62,081 nucleotides of DNA from Candidatus Gastranaerophilales bacterium (GTDB lineage Bacteria; Cyanobacteriota; Vampirovibrionia; Gastranaerophilales; Gastranaerophilaceae), in contig CALUQE010000010.1 of the NCBI GenBank assembly GCA_944322845.1, positions 1-62,081 on the forward strand, given 5' to 3'. The stretch's first letter is position 1; each line of letters begins with the position of its first letter. Shown piece by piece: positions 33,655-42,799 of this stretch. The notes beneath the pieces were generated by a model. The model was given only the letters and a program-made list of their open reading frames with translations. It was not told the DNA's origin and did not search any database. A program made the translations under genes and the position numbers.

Positions 33655-35180
33655 TTTCCGTTATCCCCCTCACTTTCTTTAATAAGGGTTATAAAAGTTT
33701 CTTCCATTGTTGAAGCACCTGCCTTGTCTTTCAATTCCTGCGGAGTTCCGAGAGCTATTGTCTCACCTTTATAAAACAAACTTATCCTGTCACAGTATTC
33801 AGCTTCATCCATAAAGTGTGTAGTAACAAGTATTGTTACTCCTTTTTTTGCAAGCGAGGTTATATGATTCCAAAAGTCACGCCTCGTAATAACATCAACC
33901 CCCGATGTCGGCTCATCAAGAAACAGCACAGGCGGATTATGAATTAAAGCACACGCCATTGACAGCCTCTGTTTAAGTCCCAGCGGAAGCTCTTCGCTCT
34001 TTTGCTCCGCAAAATCTTTCAGCCCGAAAACTTCTATAATTTCCTGAACTTTTGCAGCTCTGTTTTTAAACTTAATTCCGTAAGCAGAGGCGAAAAATTC
34101 GAGATTTTCTCTGACGGTAAGAGTTCCGTAGAGCGAGAATTTCTGCGCCATATACCCTAAATTTGAACGTGCTTTTTCCGGATCTTTTGTAATATCAACT
34201 CCCATAATTCTTGCAGTTCCGCCTGTAGGTTTTGCAAGTCCGCACATCATCTTAAAAGAAGTGGATTTTCCCGCACCGTTCGGACCTAAAAGTCCGAAAA
34301 TTTCACCTTTTTGTATACAAAAAGAATTATTTTTTACAGCATAAAAATTACCGTACTTTTTCTCAAGATTATCCGCTTCGACAGTGTAAATATTCCCCCT
34401 CGCCCCTTGTGGGCGAGGGTTGGGGTGAGAGGGTATCCCGTACTCATAATTTTCCGCTATTTTTGAAGGTTCCTGCTTATATCCGCCCATAAGCTCGATG
34501 ACCTTATTCTCAAATTCCTGCGGTGTAGGTGCTAAATCGTGCGGACGGCCTTCATAAATCACTTTACCTTTATCAATAACAACCGCCGTATCAAAGCTGT
34601 GTGCCTCATCCAAGTATGCTGTTGACCATAAGACGGTTGTTTCGGGATTAATCATCTCTCTGACCATTTGCATTAAATCTCTGCGGGAAATCGGATCAAC
34701 CCCGACAGAAGGTTCATCAAGCAGTAAAAATTCAGGATTACCAAGCAAAGTACACGCAAGCCCTAATTTCTGCTTCATACCGCCTGATAATGCCCCGGCA
34801 AGTCTGTCTTGAAACGGCGCAAGTTTGGTGAATTCCAGCATTTTCTCAAAATTATGAGGAACATTTTTTAAGTCCGCATATAAAGTCAAATTTTCTATAA
34901 CAGTCAAATCCTCATATAGTCCGAATTTTTGAGGCATATAACCAATATGAGGAGTTAATTCGTTTTTTTGAGTTACAGGATTAAATCCGAGAGTTGAAAT
35001 TTTACCTTTATCAGGAATTAAAAGCCCTATAATTGTTCTTAACAGCGTCGTTTTTCCTGCCCCGTCAGCACCGATTAACCCCGTGATTTTTCCCTTTTCT
35101 ATATTCAAAGAAAAGTTATCAAGAGCGGTTATTTTTCCGAAAGTTTTTGTTAAATTTTTAATTTCAACCGTATTCATCAT
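33651..35180 (-). CDS. Tandem ABC exporter ATPase (YbhF-like) with palindromic-repeat linker
   Basis: The 509-residue protein contains two complete nucleotide-binding domains: the first has Walker A GADGAGKTT and signature LSGGMKQK, the second has Walker A GPNGAGKS, LPLGLKQRL and LLDEPTSGVD-type Walker B. A linker (about residues 248-266) is encoded by a GC-rich palindrome at 34395-34433 and reads PSHPNPRPQGARG. It does not resemble the rest of the protein and looks like an in-frame repeat insertion. It energises the two adjacent permeases. Confidence 0.9.
   Translation of the reverse strand: MMNTVEIKNLTKTFGKITALDNFSLNIEKGKITGLIGADGAGKTTLLRTIIGLLIPDKGKISTLGFNPVTQKNELTPHIGYMPQKFGLYEDLTVIENLTLYADLKNVPHNFEKMLEFTKLAPFQDRLAGALSGGMKQKLGLACTLLGNPEFLLLDEPSVGVDPISRRDLMQMVREMINPETTVLWSTAYLDEAHSFDTAVVIDKGKVIYEGRPHDLAPTPQEFENKVIELMGGYKQEPSKIAENYEYGIPSHPNPRPQGARGNIYTVEADNLEKKYGNFYAVKNNSFCIQKGEIFGLLGPNGAGKSTSFKMMCGLAKPTGGTARIMGVDITKDPEKARSNLGYMAQKFSLYGTLTVRENLEFFASAYGIKFKNRAAKVQEIIEVFGLKDFAEQKSEELPLGLKQRLSMACALIHNPPVLFLDEPTSGVDVITRRDFWNHITSLAKKGVTILVTTHFMDEAEYCDRISLFYKGETIALGTPQELKDKAGASTMEETFITLIKESEGDNGK
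34395..34433. repeat. REP-like palindrome inserted in frame within the ABC ATPase gene
   Basis: CCCTCGCCC-CTTGT-GGGCGAGGG (34397-34419) followed by TTGGGGTGAGAGGG. This is the familiar REP-type sequence seen between genes in many genomes, here inside a coding region in the inter-domain linker, adding a Pro/Arg/Gly-rich stretch without breaking the frame. Confidence 0.8.
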
Positions 35181-35230
35181 TTATACCTCACCCGGATTTC
35201 TAAACTCGCTCCGCTCATTAAGAAATCCTT

Positions 35231-35266
35231 CCCTCTCCGCCTTCCGCTTTCGCTCTCCGGAGAGGG
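35231..35266. repeat. REP-like palindrome between HlyD and ATPase genes
   Basis: CCCTCTCCG ... CGGAGAGGG form a perfect 9 bp stem around an 18 nt pyrimidine-rich loop. It lies in the 102 bp gap of the efflux operon and is related in style to the palindrome inside the ATPase gene. Confidence 0.75.
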
Positions 35267-35282
35267 AACAGTTAACCTGATT

Positions 35283-36122
35283 TTACAATTCTACCTTAAT
35301 TGTCACAGGCATACCCTGACGCAGGTATTCATCTATATCATAAATATACACCCTTATACGGTAAACCAGATTTGTTCTTATATCTGTTGATTGAACAGTT
35401 TTTGGCGTAAATTCGGCAACCGGTGAAATATATCCGACCTGACCTTTATACATTCTTTTTTTGCCTGTTTTCGGGTCTGTTGTATCCGTATAGACATTTA
35501 CCTCCTGCCCGTACTTTATATTACCCAGATCAGTTTCGTTAACATAAGCTCTTACCCAGACAGGTTTTGTTTTTGCCATTGTGTAAACCGGCTGAGCTTT
35601 GGAAACATTCGCACCCGGTTCCTGAACCCTTATCATAATTATTCCCTCTTCAGGCGCATAAACTTTTGTATAATCAAGCTGGTTTTGGGCAAAATTTTTC
35701 TGCGCAACAGCGGCATCATAATCTGCAGCGGATTTGTTTTTCATGTTCAAAAGTGTGTCGTAATCCTGCTTAGAAATTGTATTATCTTCAACCAGAGGTG
35801 CATTGCGCTCAAATTTTGATTCCGCATCGTTTTTGAGAGCAAGAGTTTTCTCAACTTCTGCGCTTGCCTTCTCAAGATTAGAAACATAATCCCTGTCATC
35901 CAGTACGGCAAGCAACTCTCCTTGTTTTACCGTATCTCCTTCTTCTTTAAACAGCTTTTCAATCCTTCCTGAGACTTGAAAACTCAAATCCACCTGACGA
36001 ATTTCAATATTTCCGTAAAGAGTTAATTCATTGCCGACTTTGCGGTTTTTGAAATATAAAAACCCTAAAGTCCCGCCAATTGCAAGTATTAGTAATATTA
36101 AAATGATTATTTTTCTCTTCAT
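35283..36122 (-). CDS. HlyD/YbhG-type membrane fusion protein
   Basis: I start at 36122, after AAGGGG (279 residues); nine extra upstream codons are possible but unsupported. One N-terminal membrane helix (about residues 4-21) is followed by a biotinyl-lipoyl half-motif (GRIEKLFKEEGDTVKQGELLAVLDDRDY), a long coiled coil (about 75-135), the second lipoyl half (APEEGIIMIRVQEPGANV) and a beta-barrel domain. It bridges the inner-membrane ABC exporter to a TolC-like channel, encoded just upstream. Its gene starts 34 bp after the TolC-like stop. Confidence 0.92.
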   Translation of the reverse strand: MKRKIIILILLILAIGGTLGFLYFKNRKVGNELTLYGNIEIRQVDLSFQVSGRIEKLFKEEGDTVKQGELLAVLDDRDYVSNLEKASAEVEKTLALKNDAESKFERNAPLVEDNTISKQDYDTLLNMKNKSAADYDAAVAQKNFAQNQLDYTKVYAPEEGIIMIRVQEPGANVSKAQPVYTMAKTKPVWVRAYVNETDLGNIKYGQEVNVYTDTTDPKTGKKRMYKGQVGYISPVAEFTPKTVQSTDIRTNLVYRIRVYIYDIDEYLRQGMPVTIKVEL

Positions 36123-36144
36123 AATTGCCCCTTCTTGGCTTATT

Positions 36145-36180
36145 CCCAATTTACTCCTAATTTACCCCTAATTTACCCCC
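36145..36180. repeat. Three 11-bp tandem repeats at the TolC-like gene end
   Basis: AATTTACTCCT, AATTTACCCCT and AATTTACCCCC lie in tandem across the stop codon of the TolC-like gene. Extra copies would change the last residues (KLGVN) and the stop position. Confidence 0.7.
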
Positions 36181-37482
36181 GACGGCTTTATACAATGTGA
36201 AATAATTAACTATTCTCTGTGTTTTTGCCTGCGCGTAATCTGTTTGCGTACCAATGAGCCTGTTTTCCTCCGCAAGATATTCCGGCTCGGAGATTACACC
36301 CTGACTGATTTTTCTTTGAGCATTGCCAAGAATTTCTGTTTCAAGCTTCAATTCATTTTTCGTATTCTCTTCAATCTGCTTATCGTGTTTGATTATACAA
36401 AGAGCCGTGTTTACTTCTTTTACCGCTTCAAGATTTGTTTGGTTGAAATCCTCAAAAAGCTCTTCATACTTTGCTTTCTGAATCTTTAAATTAGCAACCT
36501 TCATCCCGCCTTTAAAAATATCCTGCGTAGCACCCGCTAAAATTGCTGCAAGCGAAGATTCCCAAGAGAAAAATGTTCCAGGAGCTATTGTATTAAACGC
36601 CCAGATTCCGACAATGTTAAACCTCGGAAAAAACTCTTTTCTTGCTACCCTTACATCAATTTTTGCTTTTTCGAGCTTAGCTTCTGATGCCTTTACATCA
36701 GGCCTTGCAAAAATTACCTCAGAACTTATCTCCTCCGGAATTTCACCTGAGTATTCAAAGTTTTCCAGCGTCCCGAATTTCATTTCAGCAATATTTGAAG
36801 AAGAATTTCCCGTAAGAACGGCAAGCTGCATCATCGCAGTCTCACGCTCTTTCTTCAATTTTTCAAGAGAACTTTCGGCAGTCTCGACATTTTTCTTAGC
36901 ATTATTTAACTCGGTTGTGCTTATAACTCCTCGTTCAAATTTTTTATTGCTTCTTTCTAAAATTTCTTCCTGATTTTTTAAAACTTCAGCCTGCTTTTCA
37001 ATCAAATCATCGTACTGCAAAATATTTGTATACACTGTTGCAACATCGCTCAACAATGCAAGGTAAATTGCTTTTTCATCAGATTTTGCAGCCTCATAAC
37101 TTTTTTTAACCGCTCTTGTTTTATCTCTGTTTTTTAAAAGCAAATCCGCCTCATAATTTGCCATAAAAGGCAGTATAAAAGCATTGTCTTTTAATTGAAA
37201 ATTATCCAGCTCCGGAACTTTTACTCCGAGGTAATTTGCACTGACACTGAATGACGGAAGTTCTTTTCCCAGTGAATATTTGACCTGCTGCCTGTACTGT
37301 TCCACAACGTGTTCAGCCTTCTTTAAATCATGGTTGTTATTCAATGCCTGCTGAATATAACAGTTTAGGTTTTCATCATTAAATCTGTTAAAAAATTCAA
37401 TATTTAATTCGTTAATATCCATCGCAAAACAGGTTTGCGCAAAAAATAATAATGAACTTAAAAGGAGTATTTTTTTAATCAA
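36157..37482 (-). CDS. TolC-family outer-membrane efflux protein
   Basis: The 441-residue precursor has a signal peptide (MIKKILLLSSLLFFAQTCFA, cleavage near residue 20). It has the two-fold repeated OEP pattern of long coiled helices with heptads (EVLKNQEEILERSNKKFERGVISTTEL and its C-terminal counterpart with RKISQGVISEPEYLAEE). It should form the trimeric outer-membrane duct for the adjacent HlyD-ABC exporter. The start overlaps the TetR gene by 8 bp. Three 11-bp tandem repeats run across its stop codon. Confidence 0.92.
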   Translation of the reverse strand: MIKKILLLSSLLFFAQTCFAMDINELNIEFFNRFNDENLNCYIQQALNNNHDLKKAEHVVEQYRQQVKYSLGKELPSFSVSANYLGVKVPELDNFQLKDNAFILPFMANYEADLLLKNRDKTRAVKKSYEAAKSDEKAIYLALLSDVATVYTNILQYDDLIEKQAEVLKNQEEILERSNKKFERGVISTTELNNAKKNVETAESSLEKLKKERETAMMQLAVLTGNSSSNIAEMKFGTLENFEYSGEIPEEISSEVIFARPDVKASEAKLEKAKIDVRVARKEFFPRFNIVGIWAFNTIAPGTFFSWESSLAAILAGATQDIFKGGMKVANLKIQKAKYEELFEDFNQTNLEAVKEVNTALCIIKHDKQIEENTKNELKLETEILGNAQRKISQGVISEPEYLAEENRLIGTQTDYAQAKTQRIVNYFTLYKAVGGKLGVN

Positions 37483-38110
37483 CTTTACCCTCCCCCGTTA
37501 TCGCTTTTATATAAAACCTTATATTATCTTTTATTATCCTGATATCATCTTCTTCAAATTCTCTCTGCCCCAGCTCCCTGAGACAAAATGCAGGCAAAAT
37601 TCTCGGAGAATTTAGCTGAGAAAATATAAAAACGGTTTTGTAAATAATTTCTTTATCATTAACATCTTTGTCAAAAATTTTTGCAATAAGTTCACGAACA
37701 TAACTGAAAACCGGTGAATTTAATTTTCGCTCCGGATTCTGCTGTTCTTTTAAAAGAAACACCATCAAATCATTGGATATTTTATTTGAATACAGAAAAT
37801 CAGCAGCTTTTTCAAGGATTTTGATTAAAAGCTCAATACATTCCGACTTTGTAAAATCGGCAGGCTTTTTATTTAAATCCATAAAAGATTTTGCATATTC
37901 AGTCTGCTGTTCTATAAGGTTTTCAATTATCCCTTCATAAAGTTCCTGCTTTCCGCCCCAATAGTACGATATCATGCAGATATTAACTCCTGCCTTCTTG
38001 CAGATTTCCCTGATACTTGTCCCGTCAAATCCTTTTCTGGCAAAAAGTTCAGTTGCAGCATTTAAAATTCTTGCTTTTGAATTTTCATCTTTTGTAATAT
38101 TTTTAACCAT
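37475..38110 (-). CDS. TetR-family repressor of the efflux operon
   Basis: I choose the ATG at 38110 (211 residues); a TTG 12 codons upstream is in frame but lies in the -35. The N-terminal HTH reads ARILNAATELFARKGFDGTSIREICKKAGVN (about residues 13-43), a classic TetR module, and the C-terminal domain resembles CecR/YbiH regulators of ybhGFSR. The -10 (TATAAC, 38117-38122) is 6 nt before the ATG with no Shine-Dalgarno, so the mRNA is probably leaderless. A palindrome in the promoter suggests autorepression. First gene of the operon. Confidence 0.9.
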   Translation of the reverse strand: MVKNITKDENSKARILNAATELFARKGFDGTSIREICKKAGVNICMISYYWGGKQELYEGIIENLIEQQTEYAKSFMDLNKKPADFTKSECIELLIKILEKAADFLYSNKISNDLMVFLLKEQQNPERKLNSPVFSYVRELIAKIFDKDVNDKEIIYKTVFIFSQLNSPRILPAFCLRELGQREFEEDDIRIIKDNIRFYIKAITGEGKVD

Positions 38111-38116
38111 GTTCAA

Positions 38117-38146
38117 GTTATAAAACAAACGTTTGATTGTTGTCAA
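38117..38146 (-). promoter_or_regulatory. TetR operon promoter with operator palindrome
   Basis: Minus strand TTGACA (38141-38146), 18 bp spacer, TATAAC (38117-38122). The spacer contains the perfect palindrome CAAACGTTTG (38126-38135), extended imperfectly to AACAAACGTTTGATT. Confidence 0.82.
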
Positions 38147-38176
38147 GAAAAATAAATCAGCTTTCGGATTTTAAAT

Positions 38177-40690
38177 TTATTTTTTACAGCCTGCTAAATA
38201 TTTACCCGTAACACTTTCAGGGCATTTTTTAATATCCTCCGGAGTTCCGGCGCAAACGACTCTTCCCCCGTCTTCTCCGCCACCCGGCCCCATATCGATA
38301 ATATAATCCGCGTTTCTTATTACATCCAAATCGTGCTCTATAACAATAACTGTCGCTCCGTTTTCTATAAGATTCTGAAATACTGAAAGAAGCGACTGTA
38401 CATCAAGAGGGTGCAGCCCGATTGTCGGCTCATCAAATACAAACACGGAAGCGTCCTGCCTGCGCCCCATCTCGGAAGCAAGTTTCAGGCGCTGAGCCTC
38501 ACCGCCAGAAAGACTCGGAGTTGCCTCTCCAAGCGTCAGATAGCCGAGCCCGAGATTTTTTAGGATTTCAAGCCTTTGTCTTACAATATTCAAATCCTTG
38601 CAGGCTTCAAGCGCGTGGTTAATATCCATTGCCATAATCTCAGGCAGCGAATAAGCGTTCTTTGATTTTGAGACGTATTTAATACTTTCGGCCTTTTTCG
38701 AATAACGCGCGCCGCGACAGTCAGGACACGGAATATCAACATCCGGCAAAAACTGAACGTCAAGGCTGATACTTCCCGTTCCATCGCAGGAAGGACAGCG
38801 GAGCAACCCTGTATTGTATGAAAAATCACCCGCTTTGTATCCAAGCTCTTTTGCAGCAGCAGTTTTTGCAAAAACTTTTCTCAGCTCATCATGTACATTT
38901 GCATAAGTCGCAACAGTCGAGCGGATATTTATCCCGATTGGCGTCGCATCAATCAGCTTAACCTGTTTTATTTCCTCTGCCTCAATATTTTTCACGTGCT
39001 CCGGCAGCACCTTTCCGTCAATTTTGTTTTGTAGCGCGGGTATCAAACTTTCAAGAACCAGCGTGGTTTTGCCTGAACCTGAAACACCGGTAATTACAGT
39101 CAGCCTCCCTTTCGGAATACTTACCTCCAGAGGTTTAACCGTATGAATTGAAGAAGTTGAAAGCTTAATTTCTCCGTTATTAAATATTTCCTTTTCATCA
39201 ATTTCAGGTCTGATTCTCTTATCATATTTGCCGGATAAAAACCTGCCTATTTTTGTCGTTTTACTGCTTATAATTTCAGGAATCGTTCCTTCGTTAATAA
39301 CCGTTCCGCCGTCAGCCCCCGAATCAGGACCCATTTCTATTATCCAGTCGGATTCCGCAAGAATCTGAGTATCATGATCAACCAGAATTACTGAATTACC
39401 GTCAGATACAAGATCATGCATTACATCGTTTAAGCCTTTAATATTTGCTGGATGCAAGCCAATAGAGGGTTCGTCCAGAACATACAAGACGCCTGTTGTT
39501 CTGTTTCTCACCGAACGCGCAAGCTGCATTCGCTGCCTTTCACCGGTCGAAAGTGTTGAAGCGGCACGATCAAGCGTCAAATATCCGAGTCCGAGATCCA
39601 TCAAACGTTTTGCGGTAACCTGAAAAGATTCACAGATTGATTCCGCCATCGGGCGCATTTCTTCCGGCAGAGATTCCGGCACTCCGCCCACCCATTTGAT
39701 AAGCTCCGAAAGAGTAAATTTGCATACTTCATCAAGAGAAAGTCCTCTTAATTTCGGCGCTCTTGCGGCTTCAGAAAGCCGTGTTCCGCGGCAGTCCGGA
39801 CAGATATCCTCTTTCAAAAACTTTTCAACGCGCTTCATGCCGGTCTCGTCTTTAACTTTTTTCAGAGCATTTTCTACGGTATAAACGGCATTAAAATAAG
39901 TAAAATCAATTTCTCCCGCCTGATTGGAGTTTTTTGCTTTATAAAAAATATGCTTCTTTTCGGCAGGTCCGTGGAATACGATTTCCCGCTCTTCTTTAGT
40001 CAACTCCCTAAACGGAATGTCCGTTCGCACACCCATTGCCCTGCAGACATCAGTCATAAGCGACCACATAAGAGAGTTCCACGGAGCAACAGCGCCCTCA
40101 TCTATCGTAAGCGATTCATCAGGAACGAGAGTGGATTCATCCACAGTTCGTACCGTTCCGACTCCGCCGCAGCGCTCGCAGGCACCCTGAGAATTAAAAG
40201 CCAGCTCTTCCGCTCCCGGAGCATAAAAATGAGCACCGCATTCAGGACATACAAGCTCCTTTTCCGCAGCAACCGCAAGTGTCGGCTCAAGATAATGCCC
40301 GTTCGGACAGCGATGATTTGCAAGTCTTGAAAACATAAGCCTTAAACTGTTTAAAAGTTCCGTACCTGTTCCGAAAGTACTGCGGATTCCGGGAACTCCC
40401 GGACGCTGGTGAAGGGCAAGAGCGGCAGGAACGTATAAAATTTCATCAACCTGAGCTTTGGAAGCCTGAGTCATTCTGCGCCTTGTATAAGTAGAAAGCG
40501 CCTCCAGGTAGCGTCTTGAGCCTTCCGCGTACAAAACGCCGAGAGCAAGCGAAGATTTTCCCGAGCCGGAAACACCCGCAATACCGACAATTTTATTCAG
40601 CGGAATATCAACATCAATATTTTTTAAATTATGTACTCTTGCTCCTCTTACAAGAATCTTATCCGGCTGTTTGTTTTCTTCTTTTTGCAT
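38177..40690 (-). CDS. uvrA2: UvrA2-type (class II) excinuclease-like ABC ATPase
   Basis: At 837 residues it is about 100 shorter than UvrA. It keeps the signature features: GVSGSGKSSLALGVLYAEGSRRY at the N terminus, zinc modules (CPECGAHF..CERCGG; CPDCRGTRLSE; CPSCDGTG..CPDCRGARY), the LSTGERQRMQL and LSGGEAQRLKLA signatures, and two Walker B/DEPS(T)IGLHP motifs. After the first Walker A the sequence goes straight to the zinc region, so the UvrB-binding domain is missing, as in UvrA2/DrrC proteins linked to DNA-damage or drug tolerance. Ribosome binding site GAGGAG. It lies upstream of the TetR efflux operon and diverges from mazG. Confidence 0.9.
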   Translation of the reverse strand: MQKEENKQPDKILVRGARVHNLKNIDVDIPLNKIVGIAGVSGSGKSSLALGVLYAEGSRRYLEALSTYTRRRMTQASKAQVDEILYVPAALALHQRPGVPGIRSTFGTGTELLNSLRLMFSRLANHRCPNGHYLEPTLAVAAEKELVCPECGAHFYAPGAEELAFNSQGACERCGGVGTVRTVDESTLVPDESLTIDEGAVAPWNSLMWSLMTDVCRAMGVRTDIPFRELTKEEREIVFHGPAEKKHIFYKAKNSNQAGEIDFTYFNAVYTVENALKKVKDETGMKRVEKFLKEDICPDCRGTRLSEAARAPKLRGLSLDEVCKFTLSELIKWVGGVPESLPEEMRPMAESICESFQVTAKRLMDLGLGYLTLDRAASTLSTGERQRMQLARSVRNRTTGVLYVLDEPSIGLHPANIKGLNDVMHDLVSDGNSVILVDHDTQILAESDWIIEMGPDSGADGGTVINEGTIPEIISSKTTKIGRFLSGKYDKRIRPEIDEKEIFNNGEIKLSTSSIHTVKPLEVSIPKGRLTVITGVSGSGKTTLVLESLIPALQNKIDGKVLPEHVKNIEAEEIKQVKLIDATPIGINIRSTVATYANVHDELRKVFAKTAAAKELGYKAGDFSYNTGLLRCPSCDGTGSISLDVQFLPDVDIPCPDCRGARYSKKAESIKYVSKSKNAYSLPEIMAMDINHALEACKDLNIVRQRLEILKNLGLGYLTLGEATPSLSGGEAQRLKLASEMGRRQDASVFVFDEPTIGLHPLDVQSLLSVFQNLIENGATVIVIEHDLDVIRNADYIIDMGPGGGEDGGRVVCAGTPEDIKKCPESVTGKYLAGCKK

Positions 40691-40746
40691 ATAAACCTGC
40701 TCCTCAAAAAATTATATCATAATTTTCAGCATGGTATAATTGTCTT

Positions 40747-41529
40747 ATGAAATATCCGAATTTGGAAAAGCTGGTAGATATAATCGCTGTTTTAAGGAGT
40801 GAAAACGGCTGTCAGTGGGACAGAGAGCAAACCCACAAATCTTTGCGCCCTAATATGCTTGAAGAAGCTTATGAAGCGGTTGACGCAATCGATGACGGAG
40901 ATATCGGAAATTTACGTGAAGAACTCGGAGATGTTCTCCTGCAGGTGGTTTTGCATTCACAAATTGCAAAAGACAACGGCGAATTTGATATTGAAGATGT
41001 TGCAAAAGAATTGAGCGACAAACTTATACACAGACATCCGCACGTTTTCGGGAATCAAAAAGTTGAATCTACACAGGAGATTCTGGACAACTGGGATAAG
41101 TTAAAAAAAGAAGAAAAAACATACAGAAAATCCGTTCTTGACGGAATTTCCAGAGCACAATCAGCCCTTATGGCAGCGCAGAAAATAAGCAAAAAAGTTG
41201 TCAAAGTCGGATTTGAATGGGATTCCGTTGAGAGCCTAAAAGAGTGTATAAAATCCGAATATAAAGAATTTGAAGAAGCTGTTAAAACCGGTAACAAAGA
41301 AAAAATGGAAGACGAAATGGGCGATATTTTCTTTGCAACCGTAAATCTCGCAAGATGGTACAAAATTGATGCAGAACAGGCGCTTTTGAGAGCGAATAAA
41401 AAATTCACAAAACGGTTTAAGAAAATGGAAGAAATAAAAAACAAACCGTTTGAAGAGTATACTTATGATGAATTTAACGATTTATGGAAACGGGCTAAAA
41501 TTTTAATCGGGGAAGAAAATAACCCGTAG
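40747..41529 (+). CDS. mazG: Nucleoside triphosphate pyrophosphohydrolase MazG
   Basis: The 260-residue tandem MazG protein has the N-terminal motif GCQWDREQTHKSLRPNMLEEAYE and EELGDVLLQVVLHSQIA (EExxE..ExxD metal site), repeated less perfectly in the C-terminal half (EDEMGDIFFATVNLARW). It hydrolyses NTPs to NMP + PPi, removing aberrant nucleotides. The promoter has an extended -10 (TGGTATAAT, -10 at 40735-40740) 6 nt before the ATG and no Shine-Dalgarno, so translation is probably leaderless. A parvulin gene follows 21 bp later. Confidence 0.96.
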   Translation: MKYPNLEKLVDIIAVLRSENGCQWDREQTHKSLRPNMLEEAYEAVDAIDDGDIGNLREELGDVLLQVVLHSQIAKDNGEFDIEDVAKELSDKLIHRHPHVFGNQKVESTQEILDNWDKLKKEEKTYRKSVLDGISRAQSALMAAQKISKKVVKVGFEWDSVESLKECIKSEYKEFEEAVKTGNKEKMEDEMGDIFFATVNLARWYKIDAEQALLRANKKFTKRFKKMEEIKNKPFEEYTYDEFNDLWKRAKILIGEENNP

Positions 41530-41550
41530 AGAAGATAAGGAGTTTTATTT

Positions 41551-41901
41551 ATGAAAAAATTAACGGCGATTTTATTTTTAGCAATTGCAATTCCTGTATT
41601 TGCAGCTGATAAAGAGGCAGAAATCACAACTGTATGCGCAAACCATATTCTTGTACCGACTGAAATGGAAGCAATCAAATTAAAAAGTGAAATAAAAAGT
41701 TTTGAAGATTTTCAAAACTTTGCAAGGCAGTATTCAAAATGTCCTTCCGGACAAAACGGCGGTGATTTAGGCTGTTTCGGCAAAGGACAGATGGTAAAAT
41801 CTTTTGAAGATGCTGCGTTTAACGGTAACGTCGGAGAAGTGTCCAATCCTGTTAAAACAGATTTCGGCTACCATCTTCTCTGGATAACGAAAAAGTACTA
41901 G
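41551..41901 (+). CDS. Secreted parvulin-type (PpiC) peptidyl-prolyl isomerase
   Basis: The 116-residue precursor has a signal peptide (residues 1-19, ending VFAA) followed by a single, complete parvulin domain: ANHILVPTEMEAIKL, the SKCPSGQNGGDLGCFGKGQMVKSFEDAAF core and FGYHLLWITKK. Parvulins catalyse X-Pro isomerisation; this one should act in the periplasm on secreted or outer-membrane proteins. Unlike SurA or PrsA it has no chaperone domain. Ribosome binding site AAGGAG. Confidence 0.9.
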   Translation: MKKLTAILFLAIAIPVFAADKEAEITTVCANHILVPTEMEAIKLKSEIKSFEDFQNFARQYSKCPSGQNGGDLGCFGKGQMVKSFEDAAFNGNVGEVSNPVKTDFGYHLLWITKKY

Positions 41902-41905
41902 TACT

Positions 41906-42799
41906 ATGAAAAACAAACTTCTTGCAAATATTGCGTTATTTATAACAGCGTTCATCTGGGGCGTGTCGTTTGTTGCGCAAAGAGAAGGCATGGAGTATAT
42001 CGGTCCGTTTACTTTCAATATGGTAAGGAGTTTTCTCGGTACATTAAGCCTGCTTCCGATAATTTTCTGGGTAAAATTATCCGCTCCGGATAAGAGAACC
42101 AAACGTATGAAAAGATTCCAGCATATGAATCTTGCACGCGCAGGCATCGGCTGCGGGCTTGCACTCTTCACGGCAATGAGTATTCAGCAGTATTGTATGC
42201 AATATGTTACTGCAGGAAAAGCAGGATTTATTTCTGCATTATATATAATTTTTGTACCGATAATTTCAGTTCTTCAGGGACAAAAACTTGAAAAGAATGT
42301 TATCATAAGCGTAATACTTGCAACAATCGGTTTGTATCTGCTATGCTACAAAACCGGCGGCGGATTTAATGTTTATGATCTGGTTTTGCTTGTTGCATCC
42401 TTCTTCTACGGTGTACATATACTTGTCGTAAACTATTATTCTGATAAAGTACATCCGGTAAAAGCTTCCTGCGTCCAGTTTTTTGTTGTAGGTGTTCTTT
42501 CTGCGGTTTTAACATTTTTGTTTGAAAACCCGACCTTATCATCAATCATAGACTGCAGAACCCCTCTGCTATACGCGGGTATTTTAACCTGCGGGGTCGC
42601 ATACACGCTTCAAATATACGGACAGAAAAATACATTTCCGGTAATTGCATCAATTATTTTCAGCCTTGAATCCGTTTTTGCGGTTTTAGGCGGAGCGGTA
42701 CTCCTGAATGAAACAATGATTCCGAAGGAAATTGTCGGATGTGTATTTATGATAACAGCCGTTATCTTATCAAACTTTAAACCGGAAAAAAGATTTTAA
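41906..42799 (+). CDS. EamA/DMT-superfamily transporter
   Basis: The 297-residue protein has ten hydrophobic segments in two EamA repeats (N-terminal AFIWGVSFVAQREGMEYIGP; C-terminal FSLESVFAVLGGAVLLNE, the usual ExxxA-x5-LgE pattern). Members export amino acids, nucleobases or metabolites. The substrate is unknown. It starts 4 bp after the parvulin gene with no separate Shine-Dalgarno, so translation may be coupled, and it overlaps the convergent coaD by 4 bp. Confidence 0.88.
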   Translation: MKNKLLANIALFITAFIWGVSFVAQREGMEYIGPFTFNMVRSFLGTLSLLPIIFWVKLSAPDKRTKRMKRFQHMNLARAGIGCGLALFTAMSIQQYCMQYVTAGKAGFISALYIIFVPIISVLQGQKLEKNVIISVILATIGLYLLCYKTGGGFNVYDLVLLVASFFYGVHILVVNYYSDKVHPVKASCVQFFVVGVLSAVLTFLFENPTLSSIIDCRTPLLYAGILTCGVAYTLQIYGQKNTFPVIASIIFSLESVFAVLGGAVLLNETMIPKEIVGCVFMITAVILSNFKPEKRF

